From Rhizobium leguminosarum (GTDB lineage Bacteria > Pseudomonadota > Alphaproteobacteria > Rhizobiales > Rhizobiaceae), in NCBI RefSeq assembly GCF_001679785.1, contig NZ_CP016286.1, forward strand, positions 992,001 to 1,056,000: a stretch of DNA of 64,000 nt, given 5' to 3'. Below, one piece after another: positions 1 to 8,828 of this stretch (position 1 is the stretch's first letter; each line of letters begins with the position of its first letter). The notes under the pieces are model-generated. The model saw only the letters and a list, made by a program, of their open reading frames with translations, was not told where the DNA came from and made no database searches. The translations under genes and the position numbers were made by a program.

Positions 1-2
1 TC

Positions 3-149
3 ATCGAGGTGGCCGAGGTGATCCGCTCGATCGTTGCAAACAGGCCGATGTGGCCGACATTCGATACAGGCCATCACATCTGCCAGATTGTCGACGCATG
101 CATGGAGTCCTCCCGGCAAAGGCGCTGGGTCGACATCCCGCTGGGCTGA
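3..149 (+). CDS. Gfo/Idh/MocA-family oxidoreductase, C-terminal end (partial)
   Basis: The last 48 residues of a protein whose start lies before the window. The tail (EVAEVIRSIVANRPMWPTF followed by GHHICQIVDACMESSRQRRW) resembles the C-terminal helix and strand of Gfo/Idh/MocA NAD(P)-dependent sugar dehydrogenases, where such an 'I..ai..sa..gr.v' ending is usual. The stop codon is 6 bases before the next start, so it probably shares a transcript with the flavoprotein downstream. The family call rests only on this tail. Confidence 0.6.
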   Translation: MEVAEVIRSIVANRPMWPTFDTGHHICQIVDACMESSRQRRWVDIPLG

Positions 150-155
150 ACGCCG

Positions 156-2234
156 ATGACCACAGACGTTCCGCAGGAAATTCTTGACGCACTGACCGAT
201 GTCGACATGCCGCGGCTCCCAACCGAGCCCGGCCGTTCGGACGTGGTCCGGCTCGCCGGCGTCGAGGCGCCGATCTATCGAGCCGGTTGCGTCGTCGTCG
301 GATCCGGCGCGGCGGGTCTGCGTGCGGCGGTGGAATTGAAACGGCGCGGCGACGACGTCGTCATTATCAGCCAAAGCGCGTGGGGTGGAACCTCGGCCTG
401 TTCGGGATCGGACAAGCAGACTCTTCACACGGCAAACACGACCGATCAGGGCGACAATTACAAGGCAATGGCGCGCGCCATCCGCAGCGGCGGTGCGATG
501 GACGAGGACACGGCCTATGTCGAGGCTGTAGGCTCGTCCCGGATGATGGCATCACTCCAGTTCTTAGGCCTGCCGCTGCCTCAAGATCCGCTTGGCGGGA
601 CGCTCAGATATCAGACCGACCATGACGAGGTCGGCCGCGCCACCAGTTGCGGCCCGCGCACCTCGCGCCTGATGGTCAAGGTGCTGGCCGAGGAAGCGAT
701 CCGGCTCGGAGTGCCGTTTTACAACCAGACCACCGCGGTAAAGATCCTTACCGAGGGCGCTGGCGGTGACCGTCACGTCGTCGGGATAGTCGCCATGCGC
801 GCCAGCGACCGCAGGGAGGAGAACCCGCTGGGCCTTGCGCTGTTCTTCAGCGGCGTGATCGTGCTCGCCGCCGGCGGGCCGGGTGAACTCTATCGCGACA
901 GCGTTTATCCCAACGGCTGCTTCGGCTCTCTCGGATTGGCGCTGGACGCAGGCGTCGAACTCGTCAACCTGACCGAAAGCCAGTTTGGCATCGGAACACG
1001 TAGGGAGGGATTCCCGTGGAATCTGTCAGGCACCTACGTCCAGGCGATCCCGCATATTTACTCGGTGGACGCCGAAGGCGCCGAGCATCACTTCCTGGCA
1101 GAATACTATCGCAGCACCCAGGAGCTGGCGTCGAACATCTTCCGCAAGGGCTATCAGTGGCCATTTCACGCGACACGCATGCTCGATTTCGGCTCGAGCC
1201 TGGTCGATCTGGCCATCTTCAGGGAGACCGCCGCGGGACGGCGCGTCTTCATGGACTTCAATCGCAATCCGCTGCCGGGGGACCTGTCGTTCAGCTTGGA
1301 AAGACTGGATGAAGACGTCCGTCTCTATCTCGGCAAGGCCGGTGCCGACCAGGACATGCCGATCGATCGGTTGAAGCATATGAACCCGCTCGCGATCGAA
1401 CTCTATCGCCGCTCCAAAATCGACATTGCCGAGGAGCCGCTGGAATTTGCCGTCAACAATCAGCACATGAACGGCGGCATCATGGTCGATACCTGGGGCC
1501 GCAGCAGTCTCGGCGGCTGTTACGCGGTCGGAGAGGCGGCGGGCACACACGGCGTGACGAGGCCGGGTGGAGCGGCGCTCAATGCCGGGCAAGTCTTCGG
1601 TACGCGCGCGGCGGAGCACATCAGCGCGAGTGGCAGGGCAAAGCGGTCGGCGGCAGATGACATCGCCGATATCGCAGAGGCGGGCATCGCCGACCTCCTT
1701 GCGGTCCTTCGGACCGAGAGCCCGCACACCGTCAAATCTATCCGTTCGCAAGTACAGGCGCGAATGAGTGAAAAGGCTGGCATCCTCTGCGATCAGGAAA
1801 GTGTCAGCGGCGCCCTGCTCGAAGCACGCAAGCTGAATGCTGAAATTCGCGATAACGGCGTCGCCTACGGTCGAGCAGCGGAGGCGGTTCGCGGCGTGCA
1901 ATGGTGGCATATGGCGCTTGCTTCGGAAGCCGTGCTCAGCGCGCTTGATTTCTTCATTCGCAACGGCGGCGGCAGCCGCGGGGCGCGGGCGATATGCGAC
2001 GCGGAAGGCGAATCTCTCCCGCTGGCGCGCTCAGGACCGTTGCAGGATTATCGCTTCCAGAAAGAACGCGAAGCGCATCGCAAAGAGCAGATCGTCGTTC
2101 GTCTTGATGGGAATGAGATCAGGCTTTCAACGCGTGCGAACCGCACATTCGATGAAAGCGCCAGATCCTTCTTCGAGCGAGACTGGCCAGCCTGGCTGAC
2201 CGGTCGCATCTATGATCTTGGCATAGATGAATAA
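156..2234 (+). CDS. FAD-dependent oxidoreductase, fumarate reductase/succinate dehydrogenase flavoprotein-like
   Basis: A 692-residue cytoplasmic flavoprotein. An N-terminal dinucleotide motif (VVVGSGAAGLRAA, glycines 49, 51 and 54) is followed by a GGTSACSGSD segment typical of the flavin-contacting loop in this superfamily. Near residue 445 comes NNQHMNGGIMVDTWGRSSLG, then GGCYAVGEAAGTHGVTRPGG, the conserved FAD-binding C-terminal block. The HMNGG element corresponds to the 'H.t.GGi' loop of succinate dehydrogenase and L-aspartate oxidase flavoproteins. No signal peptide or membrane segment is seen. Its substrate is unknown. The close upstream Gfo/Idh/MocA gene suggests a polyol or sugar-derivative catabolic operon, but that is inference from context. 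Confidence 0.85.
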   Translation: MTTDVPQEILDALTDVDMPRLPTEPGRSDVVRLAGVEAPIYRAGCVVVGSGAAGLRAAVELKRRGDDVVIISQSAWGGTSACSGSDKQTLHTANTTDQGDNYKAMARAIRSGGAMDEDTAYVEAVGSSRMMASLQFLGLPLPQDPLGGTLRYQTDHDEVGRATSCGPRTSRLMVKVLAEEAIRLGVPFYNQTTAVKILTEGAGGDRHVVGIVAMRASDRREENPLGLALFFSGVIVLAAGGPGELYRDSVYPNGCFGSLGLALDAGVELVNLTESQFGIGTRREGFPWNLSGTYVQAIPHIYSVDAEGAEHHFLAEYYRSTQELASNIFRKGYQWPFHATRMLDFGSSLVDLAIFRETAAGRRVFMDFNRNPLPGDLSFSLERLDEDVRLYLGKAGADQDMPIDRLKHMNPLAIELYRRSKIDIAEEPLEFAVNNQHMNGGIMVDTWGRSSLGGCYAVGEAAGTHGVTRPGGAALNAGQVFGTRAAEHISASGRAKRSAADDIADIAEAGIADLLAVLRTESPHTVKSIRSQVQARMSEKAGILCDQESVSGALLEARKLNAEIRDNGVAYGRAAEAVRGVQWWHMALASEAVLSALDFFIRNGGGSRGARAICDAEGESLPLARSGPLQDYRFQKEREAHRKEQIVVRLDGNEIRLSTRANRTFDESARSFFERDWPAWLTGRIYDLGIDE

Positions 2235-2263
2235 AACTGCGCGTCACGTGCGAGATATTCCGA

Positions 2264-2446
2264 TCAATCGGGATTCGGAACCGGCGGCGGAACCCGTACG
2301 CGCTCCGTGTCGTCGGAGCCTTCGGCGATGGCTTCCTCGCTTTTGCGCACGTGCCTCGGCGGGTCCTTTCCTTCGACAGGCTTCGGCGACAGCTGGTCGT
2401 CGGCCTGGATCTCGTCGGTGTTCAGGTAGTTCTTGCTTTCGCCCAT
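2264..2446 (-). CDS. small hydrophilic hypothetical protein
   Basis: A 60-residue, strongly charged protein with no cysteine, signal or membrane segment. It begins MGESKNYLNTDEIQADDQLS and ends in a proline-rich tail (RVRVPPPVPNPD), and looks disordered. A GAAAG stretch lies about 8 bases before the ATG. I do not recognise a characterised family. It is convergent with the flavoprotein gene and stands apart from xthA downstream. It may be a false gene, but amino-acid composition and start context favour a real one. Confidence 0.5.
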   Translation of the reverse strand: MGESKNYLNTDEIQADDQLSPKPVEGKDPPRHVRKSEEAIAEGSDDTERVRVPPPVPNPD

Positions 2447-2551
2447 GGCGTTACTTTCGGTTGGAGAATTGTGGGGCAGGGATGCCGTCCCGCGCTTTGG
2501 GATAACTCTCGGCGACGTGACAGGTTCCCTCGCTCCCGAGCGGCCTACGGC

Positions 2552-3346
2552 TTACAGATCTGCTCCAGCTTCGGAAACGTCGAGCTCGATCATGACGGGC
2601 GCGTGGTCGCTCGTATGCTCCCAGCTGCGCGGCTTTCTCCTGACGGTTGCTGATCGAAGCAACGGGGCGACTGCCGGACTGAGCAGGAAGTGATCGATCC
2701 GAAGCCCGGCGTCACGTTCGAAGCTGTTCCGCCAGTATTTCCAGAAGGTGTAGACGCGCTCTCCCGGATGCAGGTGCCTCACGGCATCAGTCCAGCCCTG
2801 GGCGACGAGATGAGCATAGGCCTCGCGCACTTCCGGCCTGAATAGGGCATCGTCCAGCCATCGCTCCGGCTTGTAGACGTCGATCTCCGTCGGCATGACG
2901 TTGAAGTCGCCGGCCAGGATCGAAGGCACTTCGAGCTCGAGGAGTTCGGCGGCGTAGTCCTGCAGACGGCGGAACCAGCGCAGTTTGTAATCGAACTTTG
3001 CTCCTGGAAACGGATTGCCGTTGGGAAGATACAGGCATCCGACCAGGATGCCGTCGACGGCAGCTTCGATATACCGGCTGTGGGTATCGTCAGGATCGCC
3101 GGGAAGACCGCGACGCGTCAGTATCGGTGTCTTGCCCTTCGCCAGGATGGCAACCCCGTTCCAGGATCTCTGTCCGTGCCAGATGGCGCCGTAGCCGGCC
3201 TGTTCGATCTCCTTTCGCGGAAACCTGGCATCGTCTGTCTTCAGTTCCTGGAGGCAGACCACATCAGGGACATCCTCCTTGAGCCAGCGCAGCAGGATCT
3301 CCAGCCGCCCATTGATGCCGTTGACATTGTAGGTTGCGATTTTCAT
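2552..3346 (-). CDS. xthA: exodeoxyribonuclease III
   Basis: A 264-residue endonuclease/exonuclease/phosphatase-fold enzyme for base-excision repair (AP-site incision and 3'-end cleaning of duplex DNA). The starting block MKIATYNVNGINGRL, the metal-binding glutamate in VVCLQELKTDD (residue 34), the LAGDFNVMPTEIDVY core, the RIDHFLLSP segment and the terminal SDHAPVMIEL catalytic Asp-His pair are all present. The start at 3346 is chosen because the family begins with MKIATYN; a longer open frame reaches back only through a non-conserved stretch. It lies just downstream of the GFA-fold gene on the same strand. Confidence 0.95.
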   Translation of the reverse strand: MKIATYNVNGINGRLEILLRWLKEDVPDVVCLQELKTDDARFPRKEIEQAGYGAIWHGQRSWNGVAILAKGKTPILTRRGLPGDPDDTHSRYIEAAVDGILVGCLYLPNGNPFPGAKFDYKLRWFRRLQDYAAELLELEVPSILAGDFNVMPTEIDVYKPERWLDDALFRPEVREAYAHLVAQGWTDAVRHLHPGERVYTFWKYWRNSFERDAGLRIDHFLLSPAVAPLLRSATVRRKPRSWEHTSDHAPVMIELDVSEAGADL

Positions 3347-3385
3347 GAGGCCCCCGCAAGAAGCCCGGGCGATGCCGGGCAACAT

Positions 3386-3787
3386 CTAAAAGCGCTCCTG
3401 AGTTTCCTCCTCAGGAAGTCCCCCTCCGCAATCGGCCCAATCAAGGCGGCTCTCCACACCGTAATGTCCCGCAGGGCTGATCTTCTCCGGGCGGTCGAGC
3501 GAGCCGACAGTCACCCGGATCAGTTCGTCGCCGTCGTACTGAAGATAGAGTGGTGTTCCGCACTTGCCGCAGAAGCCGCGCGTGGCGATCGGCGACGATC
3601 GGTACGATGTGGGCGTATCGGCCGTCCAGGCAAGATCGTCGATCCTCGCCTGAACCAGGACCGCGAAAGGGCCTCCCGTCGCCTTCTTGCACATATCCCA
3701 ATGGCAGTATCCCGAATGCGGCGGATCACCGTCGAATTCGTACCGGCAGGATCCGCAAAGACAGCCGCCAGTCCATCGCGCTGCCAT
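3386..3787 (-). CDS. GFA-fold (glutathione-dependent formaldehyde-activating-like) zinc protein
   Basis: A 133-residue protein of the GFA/CENP-V superfamily. The expected cysteine pairs are visible: GGCLCGSCRYEF near the start, HWDMCKKATGGPF in the middle and GFCGKCGTPLY at two thirds of the length. These bind structural and catalytic zinc. Family members include S-hydroxymethylglutathione synthase, but most have no proven substrate. The ATG at 3787 is preceded by a GAGGAG ribosome site; a TTG further upstream is less likely. It follows the stress-type gene by 10 bases, so the two are probably co-transcribed. Confidence 0.88.
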   Translation of the reverse strand: MAARWTGGCLCGSCRYEFDGDPPHSGYCHWDMCKKATGGPFAVLVQARIDDLAWTADTPTSYRSSPIATRGFCGKCGTPLYLQYDGDELIRVTVGSLDRPEKISPAGHYGVESRLDWADCGGGLPEEETQERF

Positions 3788-3797
3788 GGCTGGCTCC

Positions 3798-4295
3798 TCA
3801 ACGCGTCGCGCCAAAGACGAAGGCGAGACCGGCGACGATCGCTGCGGCCGTCAGCGGCTGCCGGCGTATGCGATCCTCGAGATCATGGACGAATGTGCGG
3901 GCTTCGGCCTTTGCCAGGCGAGCAGATCCGGACGCCAGTTCCGATGCGGACTCGGCGACGCGGCTTGCTTCTCTCTGAAGAGACCGCATTCCTTGGCGAT
4001 CGACATCGGAGGCCTCGGAGGAGCGGGCGGTGTCGCCGGTCGAGCGTAGAGCTTGATCGACAAACGGATATTGCTCGTCAAGCCTGGTGGGATCCGGCTC
4101 CCGCTTCACACGCTCAGCCGCCTCGACGTCGCTGCGACCGGCAGGAATAGAAGTATGAGTGGCAGACACGGGGTCGGACGCAGGAAATGTATCCTCGATT
4201 GCTTTGTCGAGTTCGCCTTTTCGCGCCTGCTTCCGCTGCTCTGCCTGTTCTTTTCGCAGGGACTGGACTGCGGGGGATTCGTTTGGGTTTGCCAT
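3798..4295 (-). CDS. stress-type protein with C-terminal DUF883-like hydrophobic segment
   Basis: A 165-residue protein. The N-terminal half is charged and likely helical (SLRKEQAEQRKQARKGELDK, then AIEDTFPASDPVS, a short motif frequent in small alphaproteobacterial stress proteins). The C-terminal half has a helical stretch ending in RRQPLTAAAIVAGLAFVFGA, resembling the short membrane anchor with glycine-alanine zipper of YqjD/DUF883 proteins. The ATG at 4295 has AGGAAAC upstream. A GGAAC-N17-CTTT sequence (minus strand, 4327-4352) is a one-mismatch match to the general-stress promoter. Function unknown; membrane association is inferred. Confidence 0.7.
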   Translation of the reverse strand: MANPNESPAVQSLRKEQAEQRKQARKGELDKAIEDTFPASDPVSATHTSIPAGRSDVEAAERVKREPDPTRLDEQYPFVDQALRSTGDTARSSEASDVDRQGMRSLQREASRVAESASELASGSARLAKAEARTFVHDLEDRIRRQPLTAAAIVAGLAFVFGATR

Positions 4296-4495
4296 GGAAG
4301 TTTCCTCTGTTGCACCTTGAACAGACAAAGCGGCGAAAAGCGGAGAAGTTCCATAGAAGGTACGAACGGACGCCAGCAGAGGAACGCTTGCGGCGCCACC
4401 GTGCGGCGTTTTTCCGATGAAAAGCATTGCACTCGGCGAGAGGCGGACCAAAGTCTTGCCGCACCTACTACCTAGGTCGGTTGCATTCTTTACTT

Positions 4496-4520
4496 GGAAC
4501 AGCGAAAAGTCTCATACGTC
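4496..4520 (+). promoter_or_regulatory. candidate EcfG-type general stress promoter
   Basis: GGAAC (4496-4500), 16 bases, then CGTC, one mismatch from the alphaproteobacterial EcfG consensus GGAAC-N16/17-cGTT. It ends 46 bases before the start of the glycine-rich protein gene. Not proven. Confidence 0.4.
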
Positions 4521-4566
4521 GTATTGCATGGGAAGCGGGCAACGAACGGACAAACGAGGCTATGGC

Positions 4567-5061
4567 ATGAGTATCCGGAAACGCGATTTTCTGAGATTGG
4601 GCGGCAGTGCGGCCGTCGCTCTCATCGCTGCTGCATCACCAGTCAGTTTAAATTTCGGCGGTTTCCTTCCTGTTCTGGCGGCGGACTTTGCGCAGGCAAA
4701 GGACGGCAACAACGGTAATGGTGGAGGGAATGGCAACGGCGGCGGTGGTGGCAATGGGAACGGGGGAGGGAATGGCAATAGTGGCGGCAGCGGCAACGGC
4801 AATAGCGGTTCGGGAAACGGCAATGGTGGAAATTCCGCCGGTGGTGGGGGATCGTCTTCCTCTAGCACAGGATCGCCAGCAAGATCGGGCGCGAGAGCAA
4901 CAGCGGCGTCCGATGGCTCCATCGACGTCCGCCATTCGAACGGCATAACTGAAACCCTGCAACGCGGTCGCTACGTTATGAAGGACTCGAAGGGCCGGAC
5001 AATTATCAGTCGACAAGCAACGGCAAACGATGCCCGCCGATTGAGCCGCTTTCTTCGCTGA
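4567..5061 (+). CDS. glycine/asparagine-rich exported protein with Tat-like signal
   Basis: A 164-residue protein. The N-terminus MSIRKRDFLRLGGSAAVALI has a twin-basic-like RKRDFLRLGG motif followed by a hydrophobic helix, suggesting Tat or Sec export. Residues about 45-100 are almost only Gly, Asn and Ser repeats of the GNGNGG kind. The C-terminal 60 residues (DVRHSNGITETLQRGRYVMK and after) form a small folded-looking basic domain. The ATG at 4567 follows an ACGAGG site; longer starts would add an unlikely leader. Function unknown. The repeat could be a flexible linker or surface matrix segment. Confidence 0.7.
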   Translation: MSIRKRDFLRLGGSAAVALIAAASPVSLNFGGFLPVLAADFAQAKDGNNGNGGGNGNGGGGGNGNGGGNGNSGGSGNGNSGSGNGNGGNSAGGGGSSSSSTGSPARSGARATAASDGSIDVRHSNGITETLQRGRYVMKDSKGRTIISRQATANDARRLSRFLR

Positions 5062-5083
5062 CGTTAGGCGGTGATAATTCGTC

Positions 5084-5707
5084 TCAGCGCCGTTCGCGCC
5101 ACTGTAGAGCCGCCTCGGTCCGGTTTGAGGCGCCGAGCTTGCTCAGGATTTGGGTCATATGGTGCTTCACGGTCTTTTCCTGCAGGCTGAGACGCAAGCC
5201 GATATGCTTGTTTGACAAGCCTTGAGCGACAAGATCCATCACCTCGCGTTCCCGTGGCGTCAGGCTGCTTTTGTCGGAGGTTCCGCCATTCAACGAATTC
5301 TCCATGACTTTCGCCGACATCGTCGGCGAGATATATCGCGAGCCACGCAGGACGGTTTGGATTGCTTCGGCGAGGCCACGCGAACCAACACCTTTCAGAA
5401 CATAACCCATCGCGCCCCGTTGCAGAGCTCCCAGTAAAGTGTCCACCTCCTCGGATACCGTCAACATCAGCACTTTCGTTGTAGGGCTCCGCGCCAACAC
5501 GTCACTGATCGCAGACAGCCCACCGCCGGGCATCGAGACATCGAGGAGCATGATGTCGGGGTGGTTGTCCGAAGCGATCATCGCGGCATCATCGCTGCTG
5601 GCCCCCTCGCCAACGACGATAAAGCCGCTGATCTCCGACAGGCTACGCGTTACACCCTCGCGAAAAAGCGGATGATCGTCCACGACGCCGATGGTGATTG
5701 CTGTCAT
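5084..5707 (-). CDS. NarL/FixJ-family DNA-binding response regulator
   Basis: A 207-residue response regulator. An N-terminal receiver has acidic pocket residues VVDDHPLF, phosphoacceptor Asp56 in LLDVSMPGGG and a threonine/lysine switch region (MLTVSEE, VLKGVG). A C-terminal LuxR-type helix-turn-helix (LTPREREVMDLVAQGLSNKH, then KTVKHHMTQIL) follows. The preceding histidine-kinase gene ends 2 bases upstream, so the pair forms a two-component operon. The target genes are unknown. The nearest candidates are the envelope and stress genes on either side, but nothing in the sequence proves this. Confidence 0.93.
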   Translation of the reverse strand: MTAITIGVVDDHPLFREGVTRSLSEISGFIVVGEGASSDDAAMIASDNHPDIMLLDVSMPGGGLSAISDVLARSPTTKVLMLTVSEEVDTLLGALQRGAMGYVLKGVGSRGLAEAIQTVLRGSRYISPTMSAKVMENSLNGGTSDKSSLTPREREVMDLVAQGLSNKHIGLRLSLQEKTVKHHMTQILSKLGASNRTEAALQWRERR

Positions 5708-5709
5708 CC

Positions 5710-7098
5710 CTACTCTCCCACTTCCATTGGCTCGAAGATCATGGTCACGGTCGTTCCTCCTTCGCCTGTCTTGATGTCGAAAGATCCTCCCAGGCTGTCG
5801 ATGCGCTCCCGCAACCCCACGAGGCCAAGGCTCGTTGGCCTCACCTCGGTCGGATCGAAGCCGTCGCCGCGATCGCTGACCTCGACACGGACATGACCCT
5901 TGTGCGAGACGGCCCTGACAGCCTGCTGCACGCCGCCGCCGTGGCGATAAGCGTTGTTCAAGGCTTCCTGAACGAAGCGATAGATACAGATCTTTACGGC
6001 GGGGGGAAGTTCCGGTCCATCCTCGTCGATAACAGTTTCGACATGGCTTTCGCTCTTGTGTTGATGCGCTTCGACGACCCGCGTGACGATCTCGGTGATT
6101 GAGGATTTTTCGATGTGTGGAAGCACCAGTCCGCTGCAGATATTGCGGATCTCGGTCATCGCTTCGGCAAGGCTCGAGCGTATCCAGGCAAGCTCCTTTT
6201 CGCGTGCTTCGGGCTGGGTGGAGGCATTGATCAACACGTCGCTGTCCAGGCGCAATGAGGCATAGGCGATGTGCTGGGCCGGACCGTCGTGCAGATCTGC
6301 ACCGATGCTGCGCAAATAGGTTTCGTTCAGCGCTGCCGCCCGCTGCGAGGCGCGCTGCAGCCGACGCTGTAGCCCGCGGTTTTCCGCCAGCAGCGCAGAC
6401 AGTTCGGTGACCCGTTCCTTGAGGTCCTTGCGCTGCGCCTCGATCGTGCGGCTACCCCGGAACACCAGAACGGAGAGAACAAGGAAAAAGGTCGCCGTCA
6501 GAGCGGTGACGGCGCCCCAACTCCGGAGCCTGGCATGCGCCAGACTATCGCCCAATCCTTCTGCCGTCTCGTAGAACTCAAGGACGGCGACTGCCTGTCC
6601 GGACCAGGGCTGGAGCACCGGGTTATAGATCTCCATCAACGGCTTGCCGAGCGCGCGCTCCTTATCGCTTTCCGGATCGCTGGCAATTTCGTAGCGCGCG
6701 ACGAGAGACCCTGCGAATGCCCTCTGCAGCTTGTCGCTGACCGCAAACTTCCTGCCCACCAGCTCCTTCTCGTTCGAATAGAGGATGGTGCCGTCGCTTC
6801 GCCACAGCTTGAACGAAACAAGGCGTTTGCCGAGTGCACCCTGGCCGAGCGTCTCGTCCAGAGCCAGAGCACTCGCTTCATCAAGCAGTGATTCTGTTTG
6901 CATATCGGGAAGGAGCGGTGCGATTACGCTATCCACATAAAGCGCCGTTGCCGCTCCCGAATTGTGGATGACGGTTTCCTCGATGAGGTGGCTCACGAAA
7001 AGGCCCACCACCAGCATTGCGGCGATCGATATGAGCCCACCCGCAATGAAGAACTGGGAGGCAAGTGAGCGGGCATTCCAGCGGCGAAGCCAATTCAT
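5710..7098 (-). CDS. membrane sensor histidine kinase, NarX/HisKA_3 type
   Basis: A 462-residue kinase partner of the regulator downstream. Two membrane helices (about residues 16-38 and 195-215) flank a periplasmic region of about 150 residues with no recognised ligand motif. A coiled segment follows, then the HisKA_3 dimerisation box with His270 in GADLHDGPAQHIAYA. The ATP-binding domain shows the N box (EALNNAYRHG), a DRGDGFDP G1 box and LGLVGLRERIDSLGG. It lacks the iron-sulfur or PAS modules of some relatives. The signal sensed is not evident. Confidence 0.92.
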   Translation of the reverse strand: MNWLRRWNARSLASQFFIAGGLISIAAMLVVGLFVSHLIEETVIHNSGAATALYVDSVIAPLLPDMQTESLLDEASALALDETLGQGALGKRLVSFKLWRSDGTILYSNEKELVGRKFAVSDKLQRAFAGSLVARYEIASDPESDKERALGKPLMEIYNPVLQPWSGQAVAVLEFYETAEGLGDSLAHARLRSWGAVTALTATFFLVLSVLVFRGSRTIEAQRKDLKERVTELSALLAENRGLQRRLQRASQRAAALNETYLRSIGADLHDGPAQHIAYASLRLDSDVLINASTQPEAREKELAWIRSSLAEAMTEIRNICSGLVLPHIEKSSITEIVTRVVEAHQHKSESHVETVIDEDGPELPPAVKICIYRFVQEALNNAYRHGGGVQQAVRAVSHKGHVRVEVSDRGDGFDPTEVRPTSLGLVGLRERIDSLGGSFDIKTGEGGTTVTMIFEPMEVGE

Positions 7099-7160
7099 TT
7101 TGATACCGATAATAGACTTGCCGATGAGCCTACCGCGTCTTCAGAGTTTTCCAAACAGCG

Positions 7161-7337
7161 TCAGGGCAAATTCCTCGTGTCGAACACCTCGGCGCCTCTT
7201 ATGCTCTCGGTCAACCCGACGGTATCGCCGGACATGGCCGCGCCGAAGACGTAGAGAAGGGCAGCCAGAACGACAACAAGTGCGAAGACGGACGCGTTGC
7301 ACGCGTCATTCACTCGGGATCTATGACTCTGGGGCAT
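7161..7337 (-). CDS. small single-span membrane protein
   Basis: A 58-residue protein with one clear membrane helix (ASVFALVVVLAALLYVFGAA), a basic N-terminus (MPQSHRSRVND) and a short acidic outer tail. The ATG at 7337 has an excellent AAGGAGAT ribosome site 7 bases upstream, which decides this start over longer frames. A perfect GGAAC-N17-CGTT promoter lies 25 bases upstream, so expression under general stress is likely. No known family recognised. Confidence 0.75.
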   Translation of the reverse strand: MPQSHRSRVNDACNASVFALVVVLAALLYVFGAAMSGDTVGLTESIRGAEVFDTRNLP

Positions 7338-7362
7338 GTTGGATCTCCTTGGTCTCTTTCGA

Positions 7363-7388
7363 AACGGAGCGATCCCGATCCGCGTTCC
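7363..7388 (-). promoter_or_regulatory. EcfG-type general stress promoter
   Basis: On the minus strand GGAAC (7384-7388), 17 bases, then CGTT (7363-7366), an exact match to the GGAAC-N16/17-cGTT promoter of alphaproteobacterial EcfG sigma factors. It stands 25 bases before the start of the 58-residue membrane protein. Confidence 0.65.
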
Positions 7389-7498
7389 ACTCCAGGGACT
7401 TCGGTCGGACAGGGCTGGGACCAAGGTCTGACGCTCATAGACATCAACGGATTCAGTCATATTTCACGATCGACAGACCAAGGTTTGGAGGCTTGTAC

Positions 7499-8347
7499 GT
7501 GACGATTTCCGCAGATATCGACGGCGGCATCAGCGCCGCACCTGCCGTTTTTCCGGCGCCGTTCGAGGAAGACGTTGCCGACTTTTACGAGGCCTTTCTC
7601 GTGCCCATACTCTTCGAGCCTTATGCGTCGGAGATGGCGATCGTCGCCGAACGGTTGAAACCCGGCAGCGTTCTCGAGGTTGCTGCGGGGACCGGCGCCT
7701 TGACACGCGCTCTGCGGGCGACACTCGATCATGCAACAGAGCTCGTTGCCACCGATCTCAGTCAGGCGATGATCGACGTCGGGGCACCATCGCTGACGAT
7801 GTCGCGGACTCACTGGATGCACGCCGACGCGCAAAATCTCCCCTTCGCGCCCTCGATGTTCGATCTCGTCGTCTGCCAGTTCGGGGTGATGTTCTTTGCG
7901 GATAAGCTCAAGGCCTATGGCGAGGCTGCAAGAGTGTTGCGGAGCGGCGGTCGTTTCCTGTTTGCGACCTGGGATTCGCTTTCTGCTAACGACTTCGCGA
8001 GATATGTGGACGAAACCCTGGCAGGCCTCTTTCGGTCCGACCCGCCGGACTTTCTAAGTCGCCTGCCATATTCCTATTTCGACCCTCATACGATCAAGGC
8101 GCATATGTCTTCGGCTGGATTTGATTCGGTTTCCTGCGATCGGATCGAGTTGACCTCCGTCGCGGCCGCGCACGACGTCGCTGCAGCCTTCTGTCAAGCC
8201 ACTCCGCTCAGGGGAGAGATCGAAAAGCGGGCGCCGGGGCGCATTCTGGAGATCGTCGACGAAGTGGCCGAGCAACTGGAATCGCGCCACGGAGTGCGTC
8301 CGTGCGGCGGCATGAGTGCGTTGGTCGTCGTCGGCCGTGTTTCATAA
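7499..8347 (+). CDS. class I SAM-dependent methyltransferase
   Basis: A 282-residue methyltransferase of the UbiE/Methyltransf_11 type. Motif I is VLEVAAGTGALTRAL, motif II LVATDLSQAMIDVG, motif III HADAQNLPFAPSMFDLVVCQ and the motif after it is RVLRSGGRFLFATWD. A GTG start at 7499 is chosen because GGAGG sits 7-8 bases upstream. The substrate is unknown. A second methyltransferase of the same build lies at 51.8 kb; both have the unusual FGVMFFAD stretch after motif III. It appears monocistronic. Confidence 0.88.
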   Translation: MTISADIDGGISAAPAVFPAPFEEDVADFYEAFLVPILFEPYASEMAIVAERLKPGSVLEVAAGTGALTRALRATLDHATELVATDLSQAMIDVGAPSLTMSRTHWMHADAQNLPFAPSMFDLVVCQFGVMFFADKLKAYGEAARVLRSGGRFLFATWDSLSANDFARYVDETLAGLFRSDPPDFLSRLPYSYFDPHTIKAHMSSAGFDSVSCDRIELTSVAAAHDVAAAFCQATPLRGEIEKRAPGRILEIVDEVAEQLESRHGVRPCGGMSALVVVGRVS

Positions 8348-8437
8348 TTCTCGTCAGCGTTGCGGCGGCAATCAAGCGGTTCCTCCATATTGATTTCCAA
8401 AAGTTCCTGCCCGCCGAGATATGACGGCTCACCGGGG

Positions 8438-8704
8438 TCAGCTTGTGCGTTGCGCGTAGGAAGGCTCGCACATGGCTCGGATGACGTGCCGTTCTATTTC
8501 CGAGCAGGTCTCGTCATATTCCCGTACAAGGTTCGGATTGAACCGCTGCCGTCGAACTGCGTCGCGTGCTTCGACGGCCATCTGGTAGGCTTCGAAGAGC
8601 TCGAGCTGCCACGGGTCGCGGCTTTCCATGATCAGCTTGCGCATCTGCGGCAGGCGCATCGCCAGGCGCCTGCGTCCCGCCTCCCGACGGTTGGATCGTG
8701 CCAT
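8438..8704 (-). CDS. hypothetical basic helical protein
   Basis: An 88-residue protein, arginine-rich in its first third (MARSNRREAGRRRLAMRLPQ) and apparently all helical. It has no signal, membrane segment or known motif. The ATG at 8704 lies immediately after AAGGAG, a poor spacing, so the true start may be an upstream TTG in the same frame (up to 8794). Not recognised; reality of the gene is supported only by composition and length. Confidence 0.45.
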   Translation of the reverse strand: MARSNRREAGRRRLAMRLPQMRKLIMESRDPWQLELFEAYQMAVEARDAVRRQRFNPNLVREYDETCSEIERHVIRAMCEPSYAQRTS

Positions 8705-8828
8705 CTCCTTCAGTCTCCTCAATGCCCGCGACCACAGGGCCTTCCGATCCGCAATTAGCGCCGGCGACCGATATTGAAATGGGTTTAGGACCAAAGGCCG
8801 GGGCCGATCGGACTGAGGTCCGGGGCGT

